DNA of 64,000 nucleotides from Clostridia bacterium. GTDB taxonomy: Bacteria > Bacillota > Clostridia > Oscillospirales > Acutalibacteraceae. Each line of letters starts with the position of its first letter. Positions within the stretch are counted from its first letter, which is position 1. Where the stretch lies: contig JAFQHU010000018.1 of assembly GCA_017397845.1 (NCBI GenBank), forward strand, positions 62,001 through 126,000, in the 5' to 3' direction. Shown piece by piece: positions 1-8,641 of this stretch. A program made the translations under genes and the position numbers. The notes beneath the pieces are model-generated. The model had not been told where the DNA came from, searched no databases, and was given only the letters and a program-made list of their open reading frames with translations.

Positions 1-120
1 GCCTTCGGCTCTTACCTTTTCGATTATGGCTGAAACAATATCGGAAACATCGGGTGTTTCCGCCATACGTGAAAAGATCTCATTCTTATTAATGCTTTTA
101 TATTCCAATATCTTAATCAT
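1..120 (-). CDS. hisD: Histidinol dehydrogenase, N-terminal fragment
   Basis: The 40 codons visible here run off the left edge of the window. The translation begins MIKILEYKS and continues with a helical segment typical of the HisD N-terminus. HisD oxidises L-histidinol to L-histidine in two NAD-dependent steps, the last of the pathway, in the cytoplasm. Its ATG overlaps the last 8 bases of hisG, so the two are translationally coupled. The identification rests on the short N-terminus plus position directly after hisZ-hisG; no catalytic residue is visible. Confidence 0.8.
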   Translation of the reverse strand, partial: MIKILEYKSINKNEIFSRMAETPDVSDIVSAIIEKVRAEG

Positions 121-745
121 CTGAATTCCTCACAATTTCCGCAAGAGAAAGACGGATTTTTTCGATTTCCTCCTGCTTGAATTTGTATGATGCTTTGTTT
201 GAAATCAGTCTTGCACTTATGGGTACGATGGTTTCAAAGGGAGCAAGATTATTTTCATAAAGAGTTTTTCCGGTTTCGACTATATCCACAATAACATCAG
301 AAAGACCCAAAATAGGTGCGATTTCTATGGAGCCGTTAAGATGGATAATATCTATATCGCGGCATTTTTCGCCGTAATATTTGCGGGCAATATTTGAAAA
401 TTTGGTGGCAACCTTCAGCGTCTGCTCCGTATTGTCACGGAAATCCTTTTTCGCTGCCACTGCCATAACACATTTACCGATATCGAGGTCTAAGAGCTCA
501 TAAACATCAGGCTCATATTCCAGCAGTATATCCTTGCCCGCCACACCGATATCCGCGGCACCTCTCTCTACATAAATAGCCACATCGGAGGGCTTTACCC
601 AAAAATAACGCACACCCTTTTCTTCGTTTTCGAATATAAGCTTTCTGCCCTTTTCTTTTATGGACGGACATTCATAGCCTGACTGTTCAAACATGGCATA
701 AACCTTTTCACCGAGTCTGCCCTTCGGAAGAGCCACATTAATCAT
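113..745 (-). CDS. hisG: ATP phosphoribosyltransferase, short catalytic form
   Basis: HisG condenses ATP and PRPP to phosphoribosyl-ATP, the first and committed step of histidine synthesis. The protein is about 210 residues and has the family start NVALPKGRLG, the segment DIGVAGKDIL and the PRPP-binding loop with ETGKTL near residue 160. It lacks the C-terminal histidine-sensing domain of the long form, so it must work with HisZ, which is encoded just upstream. A GTG at 754 is possible, but it sits directly on the GGGAGG ribosome-binding site; the ATG at 745 has normal 9-base spacing and is preferred. It overlaps the end of hisZ by 8 bases and the start of hisD by 8 bases. Confidence 0.95.
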   Translation of the reverse strand: MINVALPKGRLGEKVYAMFEQSGYECPSIKEKGRKLIFENEEKGVRYFWVKPSDVAIYVERGAADIGVAGKDILLEYEPDVYELLDLDIGKCVMAVAAKKDFRDNTEQTLKVATKFSNIARKYYGEKCRDIDIIHLNGSIEIAPILGLSDVIVDIVETGKTLYENNLAPFETIVPISARLISNKASYKFKQEEIEKIRLSLAEIVRNSDD

Positions 746-1829
746 TGCCTTCACCCTCCCATATTCTGACTATATTTTTATATCTGACCGTATCCGAAAC
801 ACTTTTTAGTGCGATAACCCTTTCGCCCTTTGAGGAAAGGTCACTTACGGTTTTTATTACCTTTTCGGGCGGAGTTTTTTCACTCACGATGACCACCGTG
901 TCATAATCATATTCCTTTTCCTCACCGCCGAAGCGTTCGAGCATATCCAAATACACGGCAAAGCCGACGGCACCTGAGCTTTTGCCCATTTTTTTCATCA
1001 GACCGTCATACTGACCGCCCGAAAGGACACCGGCAGGAATACCCTCTACATATCCTTTGAAAAGGGTACCGCTGTAATAGCTGATATCGCTTACGATAGA
1101 AAAATCTATATTTATTTTTTCCTTCATTCCTAATTTACAGAGACAGGAATAAATCTCTTCAAATTCATCAAAGCTCTTTTTAACCTCCGGATTTTCAAAA
1201 TACGGCTTAGCCGCCTCTTTGATTACATCCAAATCTTTGCGTGAGGTCATAAGAGCCTTTGCCAAAGCAGAGACCTTCTCTCCGAAAAGCTTTACACCGT
1301 CGTAATTTTTTTCGTTGATGAGAGACACTACCCTGCTTTTATCCTTTTTGCTCAGACCTACGGAATCGAAAAGAGCCGTCATAAGTCCTGCGTGAGAAAG
1401 GTCGAGAATATAACTTTCGCTTATACTGTTCAAGCTCATAAGAGAAAGATAAATAACCTCGCAAATATCCGTAACACCGATGTCTCCTATACACTCTAAA
1501 CCGGTCTGCGCGATTTCTCTGAAGGAATGGGAATCCTTTGAAATGCGGTAAACATGCTCGTCATAATACAGCTTCTGAACATACCCTTTTACGTCCTTGG
1601 TGTTTTTTATAATGGAAAGAGTAACGTCGGGCTTAAGAGCCAAAAGCTTACCGTTTGTGTCGGTAAAAGTAATTACGCCGTCAGAAATAAGAAAATCTTT
1701 ATTCCTGACATAAAGGTCATATTCCTCGAATTTATTCATTTTATATCTGCCGTAGCCGAAACGGCTGTAAAGTGAGCGAAGAGCAAAAGAGAACCTTTCT
1801 TCGCTTTTAAGAATAGAATTGTTAATCAT
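738..1829 (-). CDS. hisZ: ATP phosphoribosyltransferase regulatory subunit
   Basis: HisZ is a catalytically dead paralogue of histidyl-tRNA synthetase that forms a hetero-octamer with short HisG and carries the histidine feedback site. The 363-residue protein shows class II synthetase-like segments, including FGYGRYKMNKFEEYDLY near the N-terminus, a motif-2-like LKPDVTLSI, and the glycine-rich IPAGVLSGGQYDGLMKKMG segment resembling the HisA motif of HisRS-like proteins. It has no anticodon-binding domain of full length, which separates it from HisS. The start codon shares one base with the stop of the yerC-like gene upstream, and its 3' end overlaps hisG, so yerC-hisZ-hisG-hisD is one tightly packed transcription unit. 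Confidence 0.93.
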   Translation of the reverse strand: MINNSILKSEERFSFALRSLYSRFGYGRYKMNKFEEYDLYVRNKDFLISDGVITFTDTNGKLLALKPDVTLSIIKNTKDVKGYVQKLYYDEHVYRISKDSHSFREIAQTGLECIGDIGVTDICEVIYLSLMSLNSISESYILDLSHAGLMTALFDSVGLSKKDKSRVVSLINEKNYDGVKLFGEKVSALAKALMTSRKDLDVIKEAAKPYFENPEVKKSFDEFEEIYSCLCKLGMKEKINIDFSIVSDISYYSGTLFKGYVEGIPAGVLSGGQYDGLMKKMGKSSGAVGFAVYLDMLERFGGEEKEYDYDTVVIVSEKTPPEKVIKTVSDLSSKGERVIALKSVSDTVRYKNIVRIWEGEGND

Positions 1830-2119
1830 TATTCAACCTCACCGAGTCTTTCTAATACCATTTTATATCCGCCGGCACCGTAATTTATGCATTTACCCAC
1901 ACGGCTGATGGTCGCCGTGGATGCTCCGGTAATTTTATTTACCTCTTGATAGCTTTTTCCTTTGCCGAGATTTTCCGCTACCTCAAGTCTTTGAGCAAAG
2001 GTCTCAAGCTCCTGAATGGTACATATATCCTCAAAAAAGAGAGCACATTCCTCGCTGTTTTTTAAAGTAAGTATAGCTTTATAAAGTTTTTCAACCGCCT
2101 GCATATTCCTTTTATACAT
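1829..2119 (-). CDS. YerC/YecD family TrpR-like regulator
   Basis: This 96-residue protein is a TrpR-type DNA-binding protein. The segment ELETFAQRLEVAENLGKGKS followed by a helix-turn-helix with GASTATISRVGKCINYG is characteristic of the YerC/YecD family, which in Firmicutes is often found with histidine genes and is thought to act as a repressor sensing amino acid supply. Here it is the first gene of the operon, ahead of hisZ, hisG and hisD, so autoregulation is likely. A GAGGTG ribosome-binding site lies about 9 bases ahead of the ATG. A candidate operator overlaps its predicted transcription start. The effector is not visible in the sequence; histidine is an inference from context. Confidence 0.88.
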   Translation of the reverse strand: MYKRNMQAVEKLYKAILTLKNSEECALFFEDICTIQELETFAQRLEVAENLGKGKSYQEVNKITGASTATISRVGKCINYGAGGYKMVLERLGEVE

Positions 2120-2141
2120 AGTATTTTACACCTCTTCGTTT

Positions 2142-2182
2142 TAACGTGTTAGCATTTTACCACAATGAAGCGGTAAAGTCAA
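2142..2182 (-). promoter_or_regulatory. Promoter and candidate operator of the yerC-his operon
   Basis: On the minus strand there is a -35 TTGACT (2177-2182), a 17-base spacer and a -10 TAAAAT (2154-2159). Two bases further on comes TAACACGTTA (2142-2151), an inverted repeat (TAAC/GTTA) lying over the expected transcription start. This is a classic repressor position. A near-identical 12-mer occurs in the serC promoter. YerC binding is inferred. Confidence 0.7.
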
Positions 2183-2231
2183 GGTAAAAAGACTACTTTT
2201 TCATATTTATTTGAGTATCAATAATTATAAA

Positions 2232-2392
2232 AATTAAAAACACCCGGGGAGAAACCGAGTGCTTTTAAAAGGAGAAAATATGAAGAAAACATTATAGTGG
2301 AGTAAGCATTATAATCGGGAACTTCCGTTCCTTTCTCTGTACCTGTCTCTCAAGTACGTGCATATAATACACCACAAAAAACAAAAAATCAA
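2232..2392 (-). ncRNA. Putative small RNA upstream of the his operon
   Basis: This intergenic stretch has no gene but holds a complete small transcription unit on the minus strand: -35 TTGATT (2387-2392), 17-base spacer, -10 TATTAT (2364-2369), start near 2357. The RNA would fold into a 7-bp hairpin (2339-2345 with 2351-2357), a GGAAC-GGAA-GUUCC hairpin with a GNRA loop (2318-2331), a U-rich linker, and a terminator hairpin (2241-2247 with 2255-2261) followed by TTTTTAATTT. Length would be about 125 nt. The terminator loop UUUCUCC and an upstream UUUUCUCC could pair with Shine-Dalgarno sequences. No riboswitch or T-box motif was recognised. Confidence 0.5.
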
Positions 2393-2507
2393 TACTTTTT
2401 TGCAAAAAAATCTTTCAAAAATACGCTTTCTACCCTTTAGTCAAAACGCAAGAACATGTAGTAAAATTTTTGTTGATTTTGACGAATGATTTCTTCTTGA
2501 AATTTTT

Positions 2508-2537
2508 GGCGGCACTTGATTTTAAGTGCCGCCTTTT
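2508..2537 (+). terminator. Strong hairpin with plus-strand T-tract
   Basis: A 10-bp GC-rich stem (2508-2517 with 2524-2533, loop gatttt) is followed on the plus strand by TTTT. No plus-strand gene precedes it. It begins 8 bases after the stop codon of the minus-strand hydrolase, so it may protect or end that mRNA although the minus-strand tail is A-rich. Confidence 0.55.
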
Positions 2538-2540
2538 AAA

Positions 2541-4046
2541 TCATCGGATATAATTATTGATAAGCTGTGTAAAAATTTCAACAAGACGGGTGAGAAGTCT
2601 TATCAGATCCTGTATAAGGTCCGTTACAGGTTCCGCCTCTCGGAATGTCAGCGGTTCCAGCTTTTCACCGTCTGTGGGACATTTCTGCATAAACTGAGGA
2701 TATTTTTCCGTGGAGTTTACATCGATGTTATCATATACTATAACATCAAGCATTTCCCAATATTCTGTCGGCTTTTCTTCGTGCTTGAGGTCTTTTATAA
2801 TCCAGGTATTAAAAGGAAGAAGACAGGTTGAAGCATCAACACAACCGTCAGCGGAAAGCATATTATATTCGGGATAAAGCTTCTGTTTATAGCCCTCAGG
2901 CAGAGTGCTGTCACGCATGGAGCAGGTGGCACCGTATGATGCATCCTCAAGGTCAACAAGACTGTCACTGATAACGTTACCCGAATTGCTTAAAGGCATG
3001 GGAGGATAGCCGTACTTTGCAATAATATTCATATGAACACCCTTTTCCTGTGCGGCAAGGAAGATATCGGGCGCGCCCACCATAACCTTTTCATGATAGT
3101 AGGTGATTTTTTCTATAAGCTTTGCATGGCTGTGATCGGGTGAAGCATAATCTTCACCGTAAACTCTTTCCAGAGCGGCATAGAAATACTCATCCTGCAC
3201 AAAAGTCCACATAGACGGGAAGGTGCCGAAAATATCGTGAACAATGGCATTAACAGCCTTCATCAAGGCAACCTGTGCTACGGGCTCAAGAAAATATTCA
3301 AGTATTTTTTCCAGAGCACCTGTTTTATTGAGAATACCTATAAGAAGGTCAACATCCTCATTGCCGAGCATATATTTGACAAAATCGGTAAGAACATCGG
3401 AATCAAAGTTAAAGGTACCGCTGAAAAGCTCACCCACAAAATCAACACCCGGAAGAGATGGAACACAGAGAAGAACGGAGTCCATATTGTCCCATTCACT
3501 TTCATATTCGTACATATATGCGGCAATAACCGATGTACCGTAGCTTGAGCCGATAAGCTCATAGCGGTCCTGACCGGAATGCTCCTTTACCCAGCCCACA
3601 TATTCATAAAGCTGATGAGCAAGATCAACAGGATCAAGACGGCTGTCATAATTAAAGGTATACTTTCCGTTGCCCTCATAATCCAGAGGACAGGGATCAA
3701 TGGTTACGTTGAACTTATTTGTGATGCCGTCTGTATCAAGAGCGGCCTTACCCATGGTATCCCACATCCAGGAATAAAGACAGTTATAAAGTATATCCGG
3801 CTCGTTTTTTTCAATTGCCTCTTCAGCATATCTGCCGAAATTACTCAGATTTTCCACCATAGCTTCACCGTTAATGGGATAAAAGAGAGAGGTTTTGTCA
3901 GGGTCACCGACCTCATAAACCGCTCTCGATCCGATACCGCTTACATAAATCTGCGGCAGATGATCTTCCGTTTCTGCGGCAAAAGCAGTACCTATACACG
4001 GAAAAATCATCACAAGCGTTAACATTATACATAAAAATTTTTTCAT
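2541..4046 (-). CDS. Secreted alpha/beta hydrolase, paralogue 1
   Basis: A 501-residue exported protein with a signal peptide (residues 1-23, cleavage after AFA). The predicted nucleophile is Ser168 in GSSYG, inside a strand-turn-helix following YELIG; the acid is probably Asp404 in the DASTC block and the base His422 in the KHEE block. The overall order fits a lipase/acyltransferase-like alpha/beta hydrolase, but no substrate can be read. The C-terminal 20 residues form a hydrophobic amphipathic helix. Two paralogues of the same length lie in this window at 39.3 and 49.2 kb, sharing the DHLPQIY start, the PSMW segment, the SxDxxxDASTCLLP block and the C-terminal helix. GGAGG lies 7 bases before the ATG. 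Confidence 0.8.
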   Translation of the reverse strand: MKKFLCIMLTLVMIFPCIGTAFAAETEDHLPQIYVSGIGSRAVYEVGDPDKTSLFYPINGEAMVENLSNFGRYAEEAIEKNEPDILYNCLYSWMWDTMGKAALDTDGITNKFNVTIDPCPLDYEGNGKYTFNYDSRLDPVDLAHQLYEYVGWVKEHSGQDRYELIGSSYGTSVIAAYMYEYESEWDNMDSVLLCVPSLPGVDFVGELFSGTFNFDSDVLTDFVKYMLGNEDVDLLIGILNKTGALEKILEYFLEPVAQVALMKAVNAIVHDIFGTFPSMWTFVQDEYFYAALERVYGEDYASPDHSHAKLIEKITYYHEKVMVGAPDIFLAAQEKGVHMNIIAKYGYPPMPLSNSGNVISDSLVDLEDASYGATCSMRDSTLPEGYKQKLYPEYNMLSADGCVDASTCLLPFNTWIIKDLKHEEKPTEYWEMLDVIVYDNIDVNSTEKYPQFMQKCPTDGEKLEPLTFREAEPVTDLIQDLIRLLTRLVEIFTQLINNYIR

Positions 4047-4079
4047 TGTCTTTACCTCCGTGAAATTTCTTATATCTCA

Positions 4080-4108
4080 AATATACCATATAATTTTAAT
4101 AAATTCAA
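4080..4108 (-). promoter_or_regulatory. Promoter of secreted hydrolase 1
   Basis: On the minus strand a -35 TTGAAT (4103-4108), 17-base spacer and -10 TATATT (4080-4085) precede the hydrolase gene by about 30 bases. The surroundings are very AT-rich. Confidence 0.5.
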
Positions 4109-4175
4109 CTATATATTTATCTTTAATAATTTTCATATTTTTATGTTAATTTTTTTCAAATAATTCTCCTTACGG

Positions 4176-4204
4176 TTGACAAGGAAAGGATAAAGTTGTA
4201 TCAT
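4176..4204 (+). promoter_or_regulatory. Promoter of the surface protein gene
   Basis: Consensus -35 TTGACA (4176-4181), 17-base spacer, -10 TATCAT (4199-4204). It drives the plus-strand surface protein, divergent from hydrolase 1. Confidence 0.65.
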
Positions 4205-4277
4205 ATACAATGTATAATAATGGATTAGTATATCTCTATTTATATAAAAAGACATTTAATGACAGGAGCGAATGAAA

Positions 4278-6086
4278 ATGAAAAAAGCAGTTTCGGTTTT
4301 TCTTGCGGTTTTAATGTTTATTTTTGCCGCTATGCCTCTGAGTGCCTGTGCAGTGGTAGTTTCCTTTGAAAACGGTTTGGTATTCAACCCCGGCAACACA
4401 CGAAATCCGAATCCTGAATATAACTTTGCCTGGCTTGACCAACTTTTCGTCAGAGACGATGCTATGGCAGTTGTCCCCTCCACCCTTATCCCCACTCCTG
4501 AGGACAACCCCTACAGTCATACATACGAAGAATTCATCGAGGAATGTGAACACTATATAACTCTCGGCTCTTTGGACGAAAAATCAATAGACGGCGTTTA
4601 TTCCCTGCTCACGGAAATGGTTTACTATACCGTAGTATCTGCCGGTATGACCGAAAACTTTGACGGAATGTGTGCCGTTCTTACGGAAAACGGAATTCTT
4701 CTTCCCGACGAGGCCACCAAAGAAGACAAAATGAAAATCGCAATAGTGTTCGCCGCTATGCAATACAACGCTATATATGTCCTATACGAAAAGGAAACCG
4801 TTTTTCCCACCGGCATCACTCTCGATGCTGCCCTCACCATAGTTCTGGGCTCTCTCACAGGAATTGATGTTCCCTACGGTGTGGATACCGTGTCCGGTCT
4901 CGGTGTTTTGGCAGTCAAGCAGTATGTTGACGATTTTGATTATATCCCTCTTTCCGACAATCCGTCTACAGCAGAACTGTTTTACTTCCTCAAAGTGGCA
5001 GTCATAACGGAAAACAATGATTCCGTCCCCTTAACGAAATACAGCAAGGTAACAGCCGAAGATAAAGAATATGTGGATTATAAATATTTCGCAAATGTGC
5101 TCGGCTCAGCCTACGATATCGAGATTGATCCCGAACCGCTCTATTATGCTCATAAAAGCGGGAAAAGTTTGGCTGTACAGCGTGTCGTTTTAGAGGCAAT
5201 GCTCAATGAAAAAGGTGTGGCACACTCGGAAGCATACTCGGTAGAAAAGCTTTTCAATCTTGCCTGTAAAAACGGTTATTTCCCTCTCGAACAGGAATTT
5301 TTCAGCGATATTCTCAGCTATAAATTAGAGGTTGCTCCTTCCTGCGAAAAAATATGGTTCACACCCATCACCATCGGTGATCAGCTGAACGGCGGAAACA
5401 AAGAACCTATTTCCATATATATTCAAGGTCAGTCCGTTGCTCCCGGCTCTACCACAGCCGCCGCTCTCGATACCTCAAAAGCTGAAGAAACTCTCTTCCT
5501 CGAAGTAAACTACACCGAAGGCGATAAAAAGGATGTCGCTCTCTATGAATTCAGGATTATAAAAAATCCTGCTCTCGAATCCGAAGGCGGAGCAACCGGA
5601 GTCGTGGGACAGGTACAGGATATGGTAAACGGTCTTATTCCCACAGACAACGAAAAAGCTTCTCAGATTGTCGAAAGTGTATTTAACGGCATCAGCGAGG
5701 GTGCAACCCAAAGCGATGTTCAGGGTTATGTGGAAGGAATTCTTTCTACCTATGCTGGCGACGATTCTCCCGCTACAGGCTCCTCAACCACAAACATTTA
5801 CAATGCCGACTATCTTGGCGAGCTTTTGGAGGGTATGTATGAAACCGATGCAGACGGCAACATTATCACCACCAAAACCTACACAGTAACCACCGAAGAA
5901 GCCGCAACCGAAAACAGCAGCTTTCTCCGACAGGTAACACAAACGGTGGCTGAAAACCCCGAAATCGTTGCCGCCCCCACAGGTCTTATTGCTCTCGGCG
6001 GTCTTATCGGCTTTATGATGAATAAAAAGCACAAAGACAGCTTAATATTTGATGACGAAGCCGAAGAAGAAACAGAATCGGAATAA
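4278..6086 (+). CDS. Exported surface protein of unknown function
   Basis: About 602 residues. A hydrophobic signal segment ends in LSAC (Cys at 24), which matches a lipobox, although cleavage by signal peptidase I just after is also possible. The middle (roughly 330-420) looks like a beta-sandwich of the cadherin-like type, ending in VALYEFRIIKNP. Near the C-terminus a glycine-rich hydrophobic stretch (APTGLIALGGLIGFMM) is followed by basic residues and an acidic tail, which is the layout of a membrane stop-transfer anchor. I do not recognise the family. The ATG at 4278 is preferred to that at 4272 because the AGGAG site is only 3 bases from the latter. Confidence 0.7.
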   Translation: MKKAVSVFLAVLMFIFAAMPLSACAVVVSFENGLVFNPGNTRNPNPEYNFAWLDQLFVRDDAMAVVPSTLIPTPEDNPYSHTYEEFIEECEHYITLGSLDEKSIDGVYSLLTEMVYYTVVSAGMTENFDGMCAVLTENGILLPDEATKEDKMKIAIVFAAMQYNAIYVLYEKETVFPTGITLDAALTIVLGSLTGIDVPYGVDTVSGLGVLAVKQYVDDFDYIPLSDNPSTAELFYFLKVAVITENNDSVPLTKYSKVTAEDKEYVDYKYFANVLGSAYDIEIDPEPLYYAHKSGKSLAVQRVVLEAMLNEKGVAHSEAYSVEKLFNLACKNGYFPLEQEFFSDILSYKLEVAPSCEKIWFTPITIGDQLNGGNKEPISIYIQGQSVAPGSTTAAALDTSKAEETLFLEVNYTEGDKKDVALYEFRIIKNPALESEGGATGVVGQVQDMVNGLIPTDNEKASQIVESVFNGISEGATQSDVQGYVEGILSTYAGDDSPATGSSTTNIYNADYLGELLEGMYETDADGNIITTKTYTVTTEEAATENSSFLRQVTQTVAENPEIVAAPTGLIALGGLIGFMMNKKHKDSLIFDDEAEEETESE

Positions 6087-6102
6087 TAAAAACCAAAAAA
6101 AG

Positions 6103-6137
6103 CATCGCTTTAATTTCATGTTAAAGCGGTGTTTTTT
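6103..6137 (+). terminator. Terminator of the surface protein gene
   Basis: 11-bp stem (6103-6113 with 6121-6131, one G-U pair) followed by TTTTTT, shortly after the stop codon. Confidence 0.85.
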
Positions 6138-6263
6138 CATACCCAAAATTACCCCGTCACAGGTTATATGTTCGGTAGCTTTAACCGAACGCAGACAAAG
6201 CGGTTAAAAATTTATGTGAAAAGAAAGCCTTATGCTGAATACCCAAAAACTCCTCGGACAGTA

Positions 6264-6298
6264 CAAAAAAACAGCCGCCTCTGAAACAGAAACGGCTG
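6264..6298 (-). terminator. Terminator of serC-serA
   Basis: On the minus strand a 12-bp stem (6287-6298 with 6272-6283, AAA/TTT loop, two G-U pairs) is followed by seven T residues, just after the serA stop. Between the two terminators a 7-bp inverted repeat (6170-6176 with 6184-6190) has no assigned role. Confidence 0.88.
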
Positions 6299-6315
6299 TA
6301 TAATATGATTGGTTA

Positions 6316-7473
6316 TCAGTCAAACTTAATTACTCTGATTACATTTTCACCCTGTGAAATCTTTTCAACTATTTCATCGTCGAGATGTGACAGTGTATCA
6401 ACGAGAGTGCATGCATAATCGCCCTTTGAGCGGTTTGCCATATGCTCAATATTGATACCCTGATCAGAAATGCGGCCTGTAATAGATGTAAGAATATTTG
6501 GCAAATTTTTATGGAGAACAAGAAGTCTTCCGCCTTCACTTCTTGCCATTTCAACATCAGGATAATTAACGCTGTTTTTGATGTTACCGTTGAGAAGGAA
6601 ATCCTCAATCTGATGAGCCGCCATAACAGCACAGTTATCCTCTGATTCAGCAGTGGAGGCACCGAGATGGGGTGTGGTAATTATGCCGGGCACATTGATG
6701 GTTTCCTCTGTGGGGAAGTCGGTAACATAACAGCTTACCTTGCCGCTTTCGAGTGCTTCCTTGATGTCATCGTTATTAACGAGGTCCGCACGGGAAAGAT
6801 TGATAATCTTGACGCCGTCCTTCATCTTTGCGATAGACTCTTTGTTAATCATACCTCTTGTCTTTTCGTTAGAGGGGATATGGAGAGTGATGTAATCGGC
6901 GTTGGCGTAGATTTCATCATAGCTTGATGCTTTATTAATGGAGCGTGAAAGATGCCATGCAGCTTCAACTGTAAGGAAGTTATCACAGCCTAAAACCTTC
7001 ATTCCGAGGCTTTTTGCCGCATTTGCTACGAGACCGCCGATGGCACCGAGACCGATAACACCGAGAGTTTTACCGGCGATTTCGTTACCTGCGAAAGTAC
7101 TTTTTCCCTTTTCGACCTGCTTTGCCACATTCTCTGTCAGACCGTTTGCCCAAGCAATACCGTCCACTATCTTTCTGGAAGCCAGGAGGAGAGAAGCGAT
7201 CGTAAGCTCCTTAACACCGTTTGCATTTGCACCGGGTGTATTGAAAACGATAATGCCCTTTTCTGCACACTTGTCGAGAGGGATATTGTTTACACCTGCA
7301 CCGCAGCGCACAATAGCTTTAAGATTATCGCCGAACTCCATGTCGTGCAAAGAAGCGGAGCGAACCATAATACCGTCGGGATTTTCGATGCTGTCACCGA
7401 TTTCAAAAACCTCTTTATTGAGCTCGTCGAGACCGATTGCAGCGATTTTATTCATGGTTTTGATTGTTTTCAT
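6316..7473 (-). CDS. serA: D-3-phosphoglycerate dehydrogenase
   Basis: SerA oxidises 3-phosphoglycerate to 3-phosphohydroxypyruvate with NAD, opening the serine pathway. The 385-residue protein has the Rossmann motif GLGAIG at 141-146, the family segments INLSRADLV and TTPHLGAST (the catalytic His), and a C-terminal ACT domain (about 320-385) with NILTSITGRISDQGINIEHM. It is shorter than the 410-residue E. coli enzyme and lacks the extra domain of the 525-residue type. It lies 21 bases after serC and shares its promoter. The ACT domain suggests serine feedback, which is usual in the family but not shown by sequence alone. GGGGGA precedes the ATG. Confidence 0.93.
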   Translation of the reverse strand: MKTIKTMNKIAAIGLDELNKEVFEIGDSIENPDGIMVRSASLHDMEFGDNLKAIVRCGAGVNNIPLDKCAEKGIIVFNTPGANANGVKELTIASLLLASRKIVDGIAWANGLTENVAKQVEKGKSTFAGNEIAGKTLGVIGLGAIGGLVANAAKSLGMKVLGCDNFLTVEAAWHLSRSINKASSYDEIYANADYITLHIPSNEKTRGMINKESIAKMKDGVKIINLSRADLVNNDDIKEALESGKVSCYVTDFPTEETINVPGIITTPHLGASTAESEDNCAVMAAHQIEDFLLNGNIKNSVNYPDVEMARSEGGRLLVLHKNLPNILTSITGRISDQGINIEHMANRSKGDYACTLVDTLSHLDDEIVEKISQGENVIRVIKFD

Positions 7474-7494
7474 ATTTTTCTGTCCCCCTTTGAA

Positions 7495-8583
7495 TTATGC
7501 TTTGGGATTTTCAGCGGCAAATTTTTTCATAAACTCAACCAGAGCCTCTACACCCTCATAAGGCATAGCATTATAAATGGACGCTCTCATACCGCCTACG
7601 CTTCTGTGACCTTTGAGATTTTTAAGTCCTGCCTTATCAGCTTCGGAAGCGAATTTTTTGTCGAGGTCTGTATCACCCGTAACGAAAGTAACATTCATCA
7701 TCGAACGGCTGCCCTTTTCTGTGGGGGCGACATAATAATCCTGAGAGTCAAGATAATCATAAAGGAGTGCGGCTTTCTTTTCGTTAAGCTTTTTCATTTC
7801 TGTGAGACCGCCGATTGATTTGATCCATTCGTAAACAAGCTTTGCCACATAAATGCAGTAGCAGGGAGGAGTGTTGTACATTGAATCATTGTCAGCCATA
7901 AGCTTATAGTCGAGCATGGCAGGGGTTTCGGGTCTTGCGTTACCGATAAGATCCTCACGGACGATAACGATGGTAAGACCGGCGGGAGCCATGTTTTTCT
8001 GTGCACCGGCATAAATCATGCCGAATTTGCTTACATCCACAGGCTCGGAGATAATGCACGAGGACATATCGGCCACGAGGGGAATGTCACCGGTATCGGG
8101 AATATAGCTGTACTTTGTGCCGTAAATTGTATTGTTAAAGCAGATATGTACATAGTCTGCATCGGCTCTGAATGACTCTCTTGTCGTTTCGGGGATGCGT
8201 GAGAAGTTATCCTCCTTTGAGGATGCGGCGGCCACCACGTCACCGTATTTCTGTGCTTCCTTGAAAGCTTTGGTGGAGAACTGACCGGAAAGAATGTAGT
8301 CAGCCTTTTTGTTTTTGTTCATAAGGTTAAGGGGTACAGCGGCGAACTGTGTCGAAGCACCGCCCTGTAAAAAGAGAACCTTATAATTGTCGGGAATTTC
8401 CATAATTTCGCGGAGAAGAGCTTCTGCGTCCTTGATAATTTTGTCATAAACGGGACTGCGGTGGCTCATTTCCATAACGGACATGCCCGAATCCTCATAG
8501 CAAAGCATTTCGGATGCTGCCTTTTCAAGAACTGAAACGGGAAGCATTGAAGGGCCTGCTGAAAAATTGAATACACGATTCAT
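7495..8583 (-). CDS. serC: Phosphoserine aminotransferase
   Basis: SerC is the PLP enzyme that transfers an amino group from glutamate to 3-phosphohydroxypyruvate, giving phosphoserine. The protein is 362 residues from the preferred ATG and opens with the family signature NFSAGPSMLP; GGASTQFA and the PLP-lysine block AGAQKNMAPAG are present. A GTG at 8592 would add three residues but overlaps the GAGGTG ribosome-binding site, so the ATG at 8583 is chosen. The gene is first in a serC-serA operon; serB was not seen nearby. The promoter upstream carries a repressor-like palindrome between -35 and -10. Confidence 0.95.
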   Translation of the reverse strand: MNRVFNFSAGPSMLPVSVLEKAASEMLCYEDSGMSVMEMSHRSPVYDKIIKDAEALLREIMEIPDNYKVLFLQGGASTQFAAVPLNLMNKNKKADYILSGQFSTKAFKEAQKYGDVVAAASSKEDNFSRIPETTRESFRADADYVHICFNNTIYGTKYSYIPDTGDIPLVADMSSCIISEPVDVSKFGMIYAGAQKNMAPAGLTIVIVREDLIGNARPETPAMLDYKLMADNDSMYNTPPCYCIYVAKLVYEWIKSIGGLTEMKKLNEKKAALLYDYLDSQDYYVAPTEKGSRSMMNVTFVTGDTDLDKKFASEADKAGLKNLKGHRSVGGMRASIYNAMPYEGVEALVEFMKKFAAENPKA

Positions 8584-8641
8584 AAAAAACACCTCTTAAA
8601 TTAATTCCATATATCCATTATATTTATGAATATTAAGACTC

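Noticed and set aside
1554..1775. Plus-strand frame of 73 codons opposite hisZ
   Set aside because: Fully inside hisZ on the opposite strand; no start signals and no family match.
2280..2297. A five-codon frame (MKKTL) on the plus strand with GGAG ahead, as a possible leader peptide
   Set aside because: It lies antisense to the putative small RNA, has no plus-strand gene to regulate and no his- or ser-type codons.
2183..2392. T-box or his leader peptide before the his operon
   Set aside because: No T-box core sequence and no run of His codons was found; the sRNA terminator lies before the his promoter.
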